This document shows positions 24,082-32,866 of a stretch of 64,000 nucleotides of DNA, in pieces. Position 1 is the stretch's first letter, and the number at the start of each line of letters is the position of its first letter. Under the pieces are notes generated by a model. That model did no database searches. It was not told the origin of the DNA and saw only the letters and a list, made by a program, of their open reading frames with translations. Source of the DNA: Streptomyces narbonensis (lineage in GTDB: Bacteria; Actinomycetota; Actinomycetes; Streptomycetales; Streptomycetaceae); contig NZ_BMSF01000023.1 of assembly GCF_014649015.1 (NCBI RefSeq), positions 28,972-92,971 on the forward strand, written 5' to 3'. Both the position numbers and the translations under genes were made by a program.

Positions 24082-25314
24082 TCAGTCCTCCGCCCGGAAC
24101 CCTCGTACCCCGGGCACGAGCGCCGTGCCGAGGCAGCAGCCCCCGACGATCACCGCGGCGGCGAGCAGCGGTACCTCGGGGCCCCAGGCCGAGGCGGCGA
24201 GCGGGGCCAGGGCGTAGCCCAGCGGCATCGCCGCGAGCGAGACCAGCCAGTCGTACGAGGTGACCCGGGCGAGCGCGTGCTCGGGTATCGCCCGCTGGAC
24301 GGCGGTGTCCCACACGGGCGAGAGGAAGCCGAGTCCCGCCTGCGCGAGCCCGTAGGCCGCGATCGTCAGCGGCGCGGGCGCGGCCACGGCGAGCAGGACC
24401 AGCGGGAGCGCGTACGTGGCGAGCCCGAGGTTCGCCGTCAGGACCGGGCGCCGGGGGCGGGCCCGGCCGGCCAGCAGCGCCCCGAGGAGGAAGCCGACGG
24501 CGCCGACCTGGAGCAGGACGACCCAGGTGGTGCCGCCGCCGAGGTGCTGCACGGCGACGGCGGGCCCGAGGGTCATCAGGACGGCGGCGGCGCCGTTCCA
24601 GGCGCTGTGGCCGATGAGGCTGGCCCAGTACCAGTCCCGGGAGCGGACCTCTTGCCAGCCCTCCGCGAGGTCGGCGCGGAGCGAGCGGCGCGGGATCGGC
24701 ACCCGCTTCACCCGAACGGCCGTCAGGAGCAGTGCGCTGAGGGCGAAGGTGGCGGCGTCCAGGACGAAGGCCCAGCCCGGCCCGACGGTCAGGACGAGGG
24801 TGCCGGCGAGCGCGGGTCCGCCGAGCCGGCTGGCGCTGCGGGCGATCCCCATCGCGGCGTTGGCGCGGTGCAGCGCCTCGGGCGCGACGGTCCCCTTCAC
24901 CAGCGGCGAGCCGGTCGGCATCGCGAAGGCCCCGGCCGCACCGCCGAGCGCCTCGGCGACCGCGAGGACGGCGAGGCTCGGGGCGCCGCCGAGCAGCTGG
25001 ATGCCGACCAGGAGCTGTGTGGCGCAGCGTACGAGGTCGGTGACGAGCGCGACCGTACGGGCGTCGAAGCGGTCGCCGACGACGCCTCCCAGGGGCAGCA
25101 GGAGCAGCCGGGGGACCATGGCGCAGCCGAGGACGAGGGCGAGCGCCGAGGTGGATCCGGTGGCCTCCAGGACGGCGAGGGCGAGGGCGGCCGGGATCGC
25201 CGCGTCGCCGAGGAGGGAGAGGGCGCGGCCGGTGAAGAGGAGGCGGAAGGAGCGGGTGCGCAGGGGGTGGGGGACGGTCGCGGGCGCGGCGGCGCGCGGG
25301 GGAGCGGCAGGCAT
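24082..25314 (-). CDS. MFS transporter
   Basis: A 410-residue major facilitator protein with about 12 hydrophobic segments. The A-motif-like loop GGVVGDRFDARTV follows helix 2. The pattern resembles actinobacterial macrolide/drug-efflux MFS proteins; the substrate is unknown. The ATG 25314 lies 7 nt after a TACTCT -10 (leaderless). It is divergent from a MarR regulator, a standard pairing in which the regulator represses the pump. Confidence 0.92.
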   Translation of the reverse strand: MPAAPPRAAAPATVPHPLRTRSFRLLFTGRALSLLGDAAIPAALALAVLEATGSTSALALVLGCAMVPRLLLLPLGGVVGDRFDARTVALVTDLVRCATQLLVGIQLLGGAPSLAVLAVAEALGGAAGAFAMPTGSPLVKGTVAPEALHRANAAMGIARSASRLGGPALAGTLVLTVGPGWAFVLDAATFALSALLLTAVRVKRVPIPRRSLRADLAEGWQEVRSRDWYWASLIGHSAWNGAAAVLMTLGPAVAVQHLGGGTTWVVLLQVGAVGFLLGALLAGRARPRRPVLTANLGLATYALPLVLLAVAAPAPLTIAAYGLAQAGLGFLSPVWDTAVQRAIPEHALARVTSYDWLVSLAAMPLGYALAPLAASAWGPEVPLLAAAVIVGGCCLGTALVPGVRGFRAED

Positions 25315-25321
25315 GGATCGC

Positions 25322-25360
25322 AGAGTATTTCGGTTCCGAATAATTCGTCAACGAAATACT
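25322..25360. promoter_or_regulatory. Nested palindromes between MFS and MarR genes
   Basis: AGTATTTCG (25324-25332) and CGAAATACT (25352-25360) are perfect 9-bp arms. Inside lie TTCGG-TT-CCGAA (25329-25340) and CGAAT-A-ATTCG (25337-25347). On the minus strand, -35 TTGACG (25346-25351) and -10 TACTCT (25322-25327) with an 18-nt spacer fall within the array. This is a likely MarR operator overlapping the pump promoter. Confidence 0.82.
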
Positions 25361-25400
25361 TTCTCGGGGGTGCGGCCGGCTCTCGACGTACGATCAGCTC

Positions 25401-25997
25401 ATGGCGCTCCCCCACGAACCGCGTGCCCCGGGCGAACCAGGCGAACCTGGTGAATCCGGCGGGCCGGGCGAACCCCGCGAACCCCGGCGGCCCAGTGACT
25501 GGACCGACGGGCACGTCGCCCGCTGGCAGCCCGTCCTGCCGGGCCTCGACCCCGTCGTCGAGGGCGCCGTCACCCGCATGAAGAAGCTCTCCGTCCACCT
25601 CCGCCGGGTCAGGGAGCAGTCACTCGTCGACTTCGACCTGGAACGCCACGAGTTCGACACCCTCCACAAGCTCGCCGGCCGCGGCGGCAGCGCCGCGCCC
25701 TCCGAGCTCGCCCAGGACCTCGACCTCGCCCCCGCCTCCGTCTCCGGCCGCCTCGACGCCCTGGAGAAGCGCGGATTCGTCCGCCGCACCCAGTCCACGA
25801 CCGACCGGCGCCGGGTCGTCGTCGAGCTCACCGGCACCGGCCGTCAGACCTGGCTCGGCGCGATGGACGTCCTCGGCCACGAGGAGTACCGGATCCTCGG
25901 CGTCCTCTCGCCCGAGGAGCGGAACCTGCTCAACGACCTGCTGCGCCGGATCATGGTCGAGGCCGAGAGCGTGGAGAACGCCCGCCACTGGGACTGA
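25401..25997 (+). CDS. MarR-family regulator
   Basis: A 198-residue winged-helix regulator. The wHTH is FDTLHKLAGRGGSAAPSELAQDLDLAPASVSGRLDALEKRGFVRRTQSTTDRRRVVVELT. The N-terminal 35 residues are a Pro/Gly/Glu repeat (GEPGEP-like) not expected in MarR proteins. The ATG 25401 is 6 nt after TACGAT, a leaderless candidate. It presumably acts on the nested palindromes shared with the MFS gene. Confidence 0.93.
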   Translation: MALPHEPRAPGEPGEPGESGGPGEPREPRRPSDWTDGHVARWQPVLPGLDPVVEGAVTRMKKLSVHLRRVREQSLVDFDLERHEFDTLHKLAGRGGSAAPSELAQDLDLAPASVSGRLDALEKRGFVRRTQSTTDRRRVVVELTGTGRQTWLGAMDVLGHEEYRILGVLSPEERNLLNDLLRRIMVEAESVENARHWD

Positions 25998-26032
25998 GCG
26001 GCCCCGCTCCCGGCGCTGTCTCCGGCGCGGTG

Positions 26033-26587
26033 TCAGATGCTCAGCGAGCGCGCGTAGTTGACCTGGGCCATCGCCCAGTGGATGGTGTCGGGCCGCACCG
26101 CCGGAATCATCGTCGAGTGGTGCTTGCCGCCGCTGTTCACCGTGATCTGCACGAAGCCCGTCGTCTGCTGCTCCTTCATCAGCAGGAACAGCAGCCCGAG
26201 GCCGCAGGCCGCGACGAAGAGACAGGCCAGCACGATGCCGACCGTCGAGATCTTCTCCTCGGTGCGCGACAGGTCCATCGCGTTCCACACCGCGCCCCGC
26301 AGCGGCATCGGCCCGGCCGGGGTGAGGATCTGGTCACCGACCACGCTGATGTCCCCGATGGCGAACGACGGCGCCCCGCCCGTCGGGTACTGCGGCGGCA
26401 CGGCCACCCCGCCCGGCAGGGTCGGCTGGTAGACCGGCGCCTGGTACGCCCCCGGCCCCGGCGTCGCGTCCTTCGGGTACCCGTACCCCGGCGTGGCGTC
26501 CTGCGGATACCCGTACGCCGGCGTCCCGGGCCCCTGGCCAGGCCCCCACTGGTACTCCCCGTCCGCGTAAGGATTCGGCTCGCTCAT
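26033..26587 (-). CDS. Single-pass membrane protein with Gly/Pro/Tyr-rich head
   Basis: A 184-residue protein of unknown function. The first ~75 residues are low-complexity with repeated ATPGYGYP-type units. The middle region (PSFAIGDISVVGDQILTPAGPMPLRGAVWNAMDLSR) looks folded and cytoplasmic. One transmembrane helix (about 122-145) precedes a short extracytoplasmic end. The ATG is at 26587. It lies downstream of sdhB beyond a terminator, so it is probably transcribed separately. Confidence 0.85.
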   Translation of the reverse strand: MSEPNPYADGEYQWGPGQGPGTPAYGYPQDATPGYGYPKDATPGPGAYQAPVYQPTLPGGVAVPPQYPTGGAPSFAIGDISVVGDQILTPAGPMPLRGAVWNAMDLSRTEEKISTVGIVLACLFVAACGLGLLFLLMKEQQTTGFVQITVNSGGKHHSTMIPAVRPDTIHWAMAQVNYARSLSI

Positions 26588-26617
26588 CAGTCCCCGCTCT
26601 CCACACAGCTCCGCAAC

Positions 26618-26665
26618 GGAAAAAGCCCGCTCCTGCACGCGCAGCGTACAGAAGCGGGCTTTTCC
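26618..26665 (-). terminator. Intrinsic terminator of the sdh operon
   Basis: Arms GGAAAAAGCCCGCT (26618-26631) and AGCGGGCTTTTCC (26653-26665) pair around a 21-nt loop. Read on the minus strand it ends in a TTTTT run after the GC stem. Confidence 0.9.
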
Positions 26666-26679
26666 AGCCGAACGAGATG

Positions 26680-27438
26680 TCAGAAGCGACGCGTGATCAG
26701 CGCGCGCTTGACTTCCTGGATGGCCTTGGTGACCTCGATGCCACGGGGGCACGCGTCGGTGCAGTTGAACGTCGTGCGGCAACGCCACACGCCGTCCTTG
26801 TCGTTCAGGATCTCCAGGCGCTGCTCGCCGGCCTCGTCGCGCGAGTCGAAGATGAAGCGGTGCGCGTTGACGATCGCGGCCGGACCGAAGTACTGACCGT
26901 CGTTCCAGAAGACCGGGCAGGACGACGTGCACGCGGCGCACAGGATGCACTTGGTCGTGTCGTCGAAGCGCTCACGGTCCTCGGCGGTCTGCAGGCGCTC
27001 GCGCGTCGGCTCGTTGCCCTTGGTGACCAGGAACGGCATGACGTCCCGGTACGCCTGGAAGAAGGGCTCCATGTCGACGACAAGGTCCTTCAGCACCGTC
27101 AGGCCCTTGATGGCCTCGACCGTGATCGGCTTCTCGGGGTTGATGTCCTTGATCAGCGTCTTGCAGGCGAGCCTGTTCTTGCCGTTGATCCGCATCGCGT
27201 CCGAGCCGCAGATGCCGTGCGCGCACGAGCGACGGAAGGTCAGCGTCCCGTCGACGTCCCACTTGATCTTGTGGAGGGCGTCGAGGACGCGCTCCTTCGG
27301 GTCGATCTCGATCTGGAAGTCTTCCCAGACCGAGGCGTCCGAGATCTCCGGGTTGAAGCGGCGGATCCGCATCGTGACCGTGATGTACGGGGAGGCGGCG
27401 GACTCGGCCTCGACCTTGTCCAGTACGGGGGTAGCCAT
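26680..27438 (-). CDS. sdhB: Succinate dehydrogenase iron-sulfur subunit
   Basis: A 252-residue SdhB carrying the [2Fe-2S], [4Fe-4S] and [3Fe-4S] clusters that relay electrons from FAD to the quinone site. The ferredoxin motif is CAHGICGSDAMRING with a distal Cys in CKTL. The dicluster motifs are CILCAACTSSCPVFW and CTDACPRGIEV, with CRTTFNC between. The ATG overlaps the sdhA stop (TGATG). It is the last gene of sdhCDAB. Confidence 0.97.
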   Translation of the reverse strand: MATPVLDKVEAESAASPYITVTMRIRRFNPEISDASVWEDFQIEIDPKERVLDALHKIKWDVDGTLTFRRSCAHGICGSDAMRINGKNRLACKTLIKDINPEKPITVEAIKGLTVLKDLVVDMEPFFQAYRDVMPFLVTKGNEPTRERLQTAEDRERFDDTTKCILCAACTSSCPVFWNDGQYFGPAAIVNAHRFIFDSRDEAGEQRLEILNDKDGVWRCRTTFNCTDACPRGIEVTKAIQEVKRALITRRF

Positions 27439-29192
27439 CAGTACTTACGCTCCATCGGCTGGTAGCGGGTCTGGACGACCGGCTTGTAGTCGAGACGGAC
27501 GGTCTCGGAGCCGTCCTCGCCGACCTCGCGGTACGCCATGGTGTGGCGCATGAAGTTGACGTCGTCGCGGTTCGGGTAGTCCTCGCGGTAGTGACCGCCG
27601 CGGGACTCCTTGCGCGCGAGGGCCGAGACGGCCATGACCTCGGCCAGTTCGAGCAGGTTGCCCAGCTCGATGGCCTCCAGCAGGTCCGTGTTGAAGCGCT
27701 TGCCCTTGTCCTGGATGGACACGTTCTCGTAGCGCTCGCGCAGCTCGGCGATCTTCTCGACGGCCGTCTTGATGGTCTGCTCCGTGCGGAACACCATCAC
27801 GTTGGCGTCCATCGTCTCCTGGAGCTCGCGGCGCAGGTCGGCGACCCGCTCGCTGCCCGTGGAGTTGCGCAGCTTCTCGATCTGCGCGATGACGAGGGAC
27901 TCCGGGGCCTCCGGCAGCTCGACGAAGTCGGCCTTGGCGGAGTACTCGGCCGCGGCGATGCCCGAACGCTTGCCGAAGACGTTGATGTCGAGCAGCGAGT
28001 TGGTGCCGAGGCGGTTGGCGCCGTGCACCGACACGCAGGCGACCTCGCCGGCGGCGTACAGCCCGGGGACGACCGTCGTGTTGTCGCTCAGGACCTCACC
28101 CTCGACGTTCGTCGGGATGCCGCCCATGGCGTAGTGCGCGGTGGGCTGGATCGGGATCGGGTCCGTGTACGGCTCGATGCCGAGGTACGTACGGGCGAAC
28201 TCGGTGATGTCCGGGAGCTTGGCGTCGAGCTGCTCCGGCGGGAGGTGCGTCAGGTCCAGGTAGACGTGGTCGCCCTCGGGACCGCAGCCACGGCCCTCGC
28301 GGATCTCCGTGTAGATGGAGCGGGAGACGACGTCACGGGACGCGAGGTCCTTCATGACCGGCGCGTACTTCTCCATGAAGCGCTCGCCGTCCTTGTTGCG
28401 GAGGATGCCGCCCTCACCACGGGCGCCCTCCGTCAGCAGGATGCCCATGCGCCAGATGCCCGTCGGGTGGAACTGGAAGAACTCCATGTCCTCCAGGGGC
28501 AGGCCGCGGCGGTAGCACGCGGCCTGGCCGTCACCGGTCAGGGTGTGGGCGTTGGAGGTCACCTTGAAGAACTTGCCGGTGCCGCCGGACGCGTAGATGA
28601 CGGCCTTGGCCTGGAAGATGTGGATCTCGCCGGTGGCCAGCTCGTAGGCGACGACGCCCGCGGAGTGCTTCACACCGTCGACCTCGACGATGAGCTGGTC
28701 CAGGACGTAGAACTCGTTGAAGAACTCCACGCCCTCCTTGACGCAGTTCTGGTACAGCGTCTGGAGGATCATGTGGCCGGTGCGGTCCGCGGCGTAGCAG
28801 GACCGGCGGACCGGGGCCTCGCCGTGGTTGCGGGAGTGGCCGCCGAAGCGGCGCTGGTCGATGGTGCCGTTCGGGGTGCGGTTGAACGGCAGGCCCATCT
28901 TCTCCAGGTCGAGGACGGCGTCGATGGCCTCCTTCGCCAGGATCTCGGCGGCGTCCTGGTCGACCAGGTAGTCACCGCCCTTGACCGTGTCGAAGGTGTG
29001 CCACTCCCAGTTGTCCTCCTCCACGTTCGCCAGCGCGGCGGCCATGCCGCCCTGCGCGGCGCCCGTGTGGGAGCGGGTGGGGTAGAGCTTCGTCAGCACG
29101 GCGGTGCGGCTGCGCTTCGTCGCCTCGATGGCGGCGCGCATGCCGGCGCCGCCGGCGCCGACGATGACGGTGTCGTACTTGTGGATCTTCAT
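27438..29192 (-). CDS. sdhA: Succinate dehydrogenase flavoprotein subunit
   Basis: A 584-residue catalytic subunit oxidising succinate to fumarate. The N-terminal FAD loop is VIVGAGGAGMRAAIEA, the covalent-flavin His region is RSHTGAAQGG, and the active-site segments FFQFHPTGIW and HGANRLGTNSLLD are present, as is FGGHSRNHGEAPVRR. Length and pattern are normal. The ATG at 29192 is 25 nt from the sdhD stop. Confidence 0.98.
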   Translation of the reverse strand: MKIHKYDTVIVGAGGAGMRAAIEATKRSRTAVLTKLYPTRSHTGAAQGGMAAALANVEEDNWEWHTFDTVKGGDYLVDQDAAEILAKEAIDAVLDLEKMGLPFNRTPNGTIDQRRFGGHSRNHGEAPVRRSCYAADRTGHMILQTLYQNCVKEGVEFFNEFYVLDQLIVEVDGVKHSAGVVAYELATGEIHIFQAKAVIYASGGTGKFFKVTSNAHTLTGDGQAACYRRGLPLEDMEFFQFHPTGIWRMGILLTEGARGEGGILRNKDGERFMEKYAPVMKDLASRDVVSRSIYTEIREGRGCGPEGDHVYLDLTHLPPEQLDAKLPDITEFARTYLGIEPYTDPIPIQPTAHYAMGGIPTNVEGEVLSDNTTVVPGLYAAGEVACVSVHGANRLGTNSLLDINVFGKRSGIAAAEYSAKADFVELPEAPESLVIAQIEKLRNSTGSERVADLRRELQETMDANVMVFRTEQTIKTAVEKIAELRERYENVSIQDKGKRFNTDLLEAIELGNLLELAEVMAVSALARKESRGGHYREDYPNRDDVNFMRHTMAYREVGEDGSETVRLDYKPVVQTRYQPMERKY

Positions 29193-29217
29193 GACGTGGA
29201 TTACCTCAGCCCCGTGC

Positions 29218-29694
29218 CTAGCGGATGTTCGGGTCGAAGGTGAAGATCACCAGCGTGCCCAGAAGGATGGTGAACACCGTGGCGGTGTACAGCAGGCCCT
29301 TGAGCCACAGGCGCGTGTTGGCCCGCTCCGCGTAGTCGTTGATGACGGTACGGAGGCCGTTGGCGCCGTGCAGCATGGCGAGCCAGAGCATCAGCAGGTC
29401 CCAGACCTGCCAGAACGGGGACGCCCAGCGGCCGGCCACGAAGGCGAAGCCGATCTTGGAGACGCCGCCGTCCAGGAAGAGCTGGATCAGCAGGTGGCCG
29501 AGGACCAGGACGACGAGGACCACGCCGGACAGGCGCATGAAGAGCCACGCGGCCATCTCGAAGTTGCCGCGGGTCGCGCGCGGGGTCTTGCCGGTGCGCT
29601 TGCGCGGGGCCTCGATGTACGGCGCGGGGTTGTCCACGTCGTACTGGGCGCCCTCGACGGGGCCGATCGTGGCGGAGGTGGTGTCAGAGGACAT
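29218..29694 (-). CDS. sdhD: Succinate dehydrogenase membrane anchor subunit
   Basis: A 158-residue membrane protein with three transmembrane helices. It has the family pattern RLSGVVLVVLVLGHLLIQLFLDGG (haem-ligand His in LGHLL) and WLAMLHGANGLRTVINDYAER. It anchors SdhAB to the membrane with SdhC. It sits 8 nt after sdhC. Confidence 0.94.
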   Translation of the reverse strand: MSSDTTSATIGPVEGAQYDVDNPAPYIEAPRKRTGKTPRATRGNFEMAAWLFMRLSGVVLVVLVLGHLLIQLFLDGGVSKIGFAFVAGRWASPFWQVWDLLMLWLAMLHGANGLRTVINDYAERANTRLWLKGLLYTATVFTILLGTLVIFTFDPNIR

Positions 29695-29702
29695 ATCTGG
29701 CG

Positions 29703-30083
29703 TCAGCTCCCGAACAGTTCACGTGCGGCGTGGCCGAGGACGGGGTACAGCGAGCCCGCCATCAGCACGACCCAGATGCCCACGACGGTCCAGAGCATCT
29801 GCTTCTGGTAGCGCGGGCCCTTGGACCAGAAGTCCACGGCGATGACCCGCAGGCCGTTCAGCGCGTGGAAGAGGATGGCTGCGACGAGGCCGTACTCCAG
29901 AAGAGCGACGATCGGCGTCTTGTAGGTCGCGACCACCTCGTCGTACGCCTCGGGGGAGACGCGGACGAGAGCGGTGTCCAGCACGTGTACGAACAGGAAG
30001 AAGAAGATGAGGACGCCGGTGACTCGATGAGCCACCCAGCTCCACATTCCTTCCCGGCCGCGGTACAGCGTTCCAGCCGGCAC
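29703..30083 (-). CDS. sdhC: Succinate dehydrogenase cytochrome b556 subunit
   Basis: A 126-residue, three-helix subunit contributing to the haem and quinone sites (SWVAHRVTGVLIFFFLFVHVLD and LFHALNGLRVI patterns). The start is GTG 30083 behind GGAGGG. It is the first gene of sdhCDAB; the promoter must lie in 30084-30275, where I could not assign boxes with confidence. Confidence 0.94.
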   Translation of the reverse strand: MPAGTLYRGREGMWSWVAHRVTGVLIFFFLFVHVLDTALVRVSPEAYDEVVATYKTPIVALLEYGLVAAILFHALNGLRVIAVDFWSKGPRYQKQMLWTVVGIWVVLMAGSLYPVLGHAARELFGS

Positions 30084-30275
30084 GGAAAAACCCTCCGGGA
30101 GCGGGGATCAGGGTCGGCCGGCTTCTCTGTCGGTCTGACCCGGCCGGGTACGGTCCACCGGCCCCGGTCATCGTAGCGACGACTTGTCGGTTCGCTCGCG
30201 CGGGGTCCATCGGTGTGATCAAACAGGCACGGACGGGCTATCCCACAAGCCGAAATCGCCCTGTTCCGGTCGGAA

Positions 30276-30938
30276 TCACGCTTCGGAGTGTCGGCGCGTG
30301 AGGCCTTCGGAGAGCCGGAAGGCCAGTCGGACGCGGGTGAGGCGGCGCAGTTCGTCGGCGGCGATCACGCGCTCTTCCTCAGGTTCGTTGCCGAGACGTG
30401 ACCGGATGCCTGCCAAAACCTGGTCGAGACGCTCTCCTGGCCTTACTCCTTCGAGGCTGATCACGAACGCGTGTCCGAAGCTGCTCTCGTACGCGGCGTG
30501 GGCGGCCCGCAGCGCGGTCCGCGCCGCCGGCGGGGCGTCCGGGTGCGGCGGGGCGGAGGACTCGGCGGCCAGTGCCCCGTCGAGATCGGCGCGGGACAGG
30601 TCGTAGCCCGCCTCGTCGGCGGCGGCGAGCAGGGCGTCGACCGTCGGGTACGGGCGGTGTGCGGCCACCCGTTCGGCCCAGCGGGGGCTGTGGCAGCAGG
30701 AGAGGAGCAGGGCCTCGGCCTCGGCGGGCGAGGCGGCGTTGAAGCCCGCGAGCCCGCGGACGGAAGGGCCCCGGTTCTGGGCGGGTATGGCAGGCGTGTC
30801 CGTGGAACCCGGTTTCCGGCAGGGGGCGTGGGTGTCGCTGGTCAGCGTGGGCTCCGGTACTCCGGGACGGGCGGGATGGGCGTGATCGGCGTGACTGAAC
30901 GTTATCGACGGGACGTGAGAAGTGTCCGACGGATGCAC
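30276..30938 (-). CDS. OHCU decarboxylase-like protein, catalytic motif missing
   Basis: About 220 residues. From GLAGFNAASPAEAEALLLSCCHSPRWAERVAAHRPY to the C-terminus (SFGHAFVISLEGVRP, IRSRLGNEPEEERVIAADELRRLTRVRL) it follows the uric-acid pathway enzyme 2-oxo-4-hydroxy-4-carboxy-5-ureidoimidazoline decarboxylase. The expected HPRIG segment with the catalytic His and the following EQ motif are absent, replaced by DLDGALAAESSAPPHPDAPP. It may be a pseudo-enzyme or a diverged function. Start GTG 30938 is tentative, and the first ~50 residues look unstructured. No other purine-catabolism gene is near. Confidence 0.78.
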   Translation of the reverse strand: MHPSDTSHVPSITFSHADHAHPARPGVPEPTLTSDTHAPCRKPGSTDTPAIPAQNRGPSVRGLAGFNAASPAEAEALLLSCCHSPRWAERVAAHRPYPTVDALLAAADEAGYDLSRADLDGALAAESSAPPHPDAPPAARTALRAAHAAYESSFGHAFVISLEGVRPGERLDQVLAGIRSRLGNEPEEERVIAADELRRLTRVRLAFRLSEGLTRRHSEA

Positions 30939-31075
30939 GAATTTCACCCGGAAGGGAGAGTTTCGGAACAAGTGATGGACGATCGGCGACCGGTCCATGG
31001 TTCCGTCCCCGGTCCCGTCCCCCTTTCGGCGCGCCCCCGATTGGCCGGACCGTCTTCCGTAGGGAAGGATTCCGA

Positions 31076-32725
31076 ATGATGCGGTACTCCATACGGGGGC
31101 CCCGCCGGGGCTCCGCACTGATGGCGACCGCGGTGGCACTGGCCACCGTGGCGGCCTGTTCGAGCGGCTCTCCGTCCGGAGCGCCGTCGCCCTCCGCGCC
31201 CTCGGGCGCCACGGCGACGAGCGCCGCGCCCACCAGCGCCGCGCCCACCAGCGCGCCCCCCTCACCGACACCGACACCGACGCCCAGCCCCACGCGGACC
31301 TATCCGCTCTCCACCGCGCCCCGCGTGATCCCGGCCGTCCGTGACCACGAGCCCGCCCGCGGCCCCGGATGGAAGCCCGCGCCCACGGCCGGGATCGTCC
31401 TCGGCGCGAACAGCGCGGGCCTCGCCGACGAGGGCCGGCTCCTCGCCGGGGAGCTCGGCGTCCCCTACCGCGGCGCCGTCGCCGCCGGACCCGGAGACGT
31501 CGAGCTGGCACTCGGCGGGACCGGTGCCCGCGAGTCGTACACCCTGACCGTCCGTGACGGCCGGGTCCGGATCGCCGGCCCCGACGAGGCCGGGGTCTTC
31601 TACGGCACGCGAACGCTCAAGCAGTCGGTGAAGGCCACCGGTGCCATGCCCGAGGGTGTCGTCACCGACGCGCCCGCGAAGCCCCAGCGCGGCCTGAACG
31701 TCGACATCGCCCGCAAGTACTTCACCGCCGGCTGGATCGAGGACCGGCTGCGCGAGATGGCCGACCTCAAGCTCAACCAGTTCGGGCTGCACTTCTCCGA
31801 CGACCAGGGCTTCCGGATCGCCTCGGACTCCCACCCCGAGATCGTCTCCGCCCAGCACCTGAGCAAGGCCGAGGTGCGCCGGATCCTCGCCCTCGCGCAG
31901 AGCCTGCACATCACCGTCGTGCCCGAGATCGACTCGCCCGGACACCTCGGTGCCGTCCTGCGGGCCCACCCCGACCTTCAGCTGCGCAACGTCCAGGGGG
32001 TCCCGCGGCAGGGCGCCATCGACATCTCCAAGCCCGCCTCGGCCCGGATCGTCGACGATCTGCTGCGCGAGTACTCCGCGCTCTTCCCCGGCGGCTGGTT
32101 CCACGTCGGCGCCGACGAGTACCAGGCGCTGACCGTCCGCAGCCCCTCCACCTCCTACCCGCAGCTGGCCACGGCGGCCCGGCAGAAGTACGGGCCCCAG
32201 GCCGGCGTCCAGGACCTCGCGGAGGGCTGGCTGAACGACCGGGCCGCCGTCGTGCGCGAGGCCGGGAAGACGGCCAAGGCCTGGAACGACGGCTTCTTCC
32301 GCGGTGGCGTCGTCACCGCCGACCAGCGCATCGAGGTCGAGTACTGGACGGGCAAGGAGATCGGCGCGCGCCCGCCCGCCGAGTACCTGGCCGAGGGCCG
32401 CAAGGTCGTGAACCTCAACGACGAGTACCTGTACTACGTCCTCGGCGAGCCCAACCAGTTCACGTACCCCACGGGCCGCCGCATCTACGAGCAGTGGACC
32501 CCGCTGGTCCTGCGCGGCACGACGCCGGTCCCGGCGCGCTACGACCCCCAGATCCTCGGCGCCCGCTTCGCCGTCTGGTGCGACCTCTCGCGCGCGCAGA
32601 CCCCGACCCAGGTGGCGAACGGCATCCGCCTCCCCCTGACGGCCCTCGCCCAGAAGGTCTGGGACCCGAGGAAACCGACCCTGACCTGGGACCAGTTCCG
32701 GGCACTGGCGGCGGAGGTGCGCTGA
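31076..32725 (+). CDS. Beta-N-acetylhexosaminidase lipoprotein (GH20)
   Basis: A 549-residue exported enzyme releasing terminal GlcNAc or GalNAc from chito-oligosaccharides or wall glycans. It has a signal peptide with lipobox VAAC (Cys about residue 28), a Ser/Pro/Thr linker, an N-terminal GH20b-like domain, then the catalytic barrel: GLNVDIARKYF, LHFSDDQGFRI, PEIDSPGH and the Asp-Glu pair in FHVGADEY. ATG 31076 or the adjacent ATG 31079, with AAGGA upstream. Confidence 0.95.
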   Translation: MMRYSIRGPRRGSALMATAVALATVAACSSGSPSGAPSPSAPSGATATSAAPTSAAPTSAPPSPTPTPTPSPTRTYPLSTAPRVIPAVRDHEPARGPGWKPAPTAGIVLGANSAGLADEGRLLAGELGVPYRGAVAAGPGDVELALGGTGARESYTLTVRDGRVRIAGPDEAGVFYGTRTLKQSVKATGAMPEGVVTDAPAKPQRGLNVDIARKYFTAGWIEDRLREMADLKLNQFGLHFSDDQGFRIASDSHPEIVSAQHLSKAEVRRILALAQSLHITVVPEIDSPGHLGAVLRAHPDLQLRNVQGVPRQGAIDISKPASARIVDDLLREYSALFPGGWFHVGADEYQALTVRSPSTSYPQLATAARQKYGPQAGVQDLAEGWLNDRAAVVREAGKTAKAWNDGFFRGGVVTADQRIEVEYWTGKEIGARPPAEYLAEGRKVVNLNDEYLYYVLGEPNQFTYPTGRRIYEQWTPLVLRGTTPVPARYDPQILGARFAVWCDLSRAQTPTQVANGIRLPLTALAQKVWDPRKPTLTWDQFRALAAEVR

Positions 32726-32816
32726 GCCGCGCCGCGGGACCTGTGACGCCCTCTATGCAGCGCGTCACGGCGCTGGCATGATTCCGGCCGCGCAGTGACG
32801 AAAAAGCGCCCTTCGG

Positions 32817-32838
32817 CGCAGTAAGTGGAAGTACTGCG
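32817..32838. promoter_or_regulatory. Inverted repeat before a hypothetical gene
   Basis: CGCAGTA (32817-32823) and TACTGCG (32832-32838) are perfect 7-bp arms separated by 8 nt, about 28 nt before the next ATG. A candidate operator. Confidence 0.5.
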
Positions 32839-32866
32839 TCCGCATTCGGGTGGCGAGGAGGCGTCC

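Noticed and set aside
27543..29243. A 566-codon plus-strand frame opposite sdhA
   Set aside because: Antisense to a clear SdhA; its Val/Asp/Leu-rich translation is the mirror of GC-biased codons.
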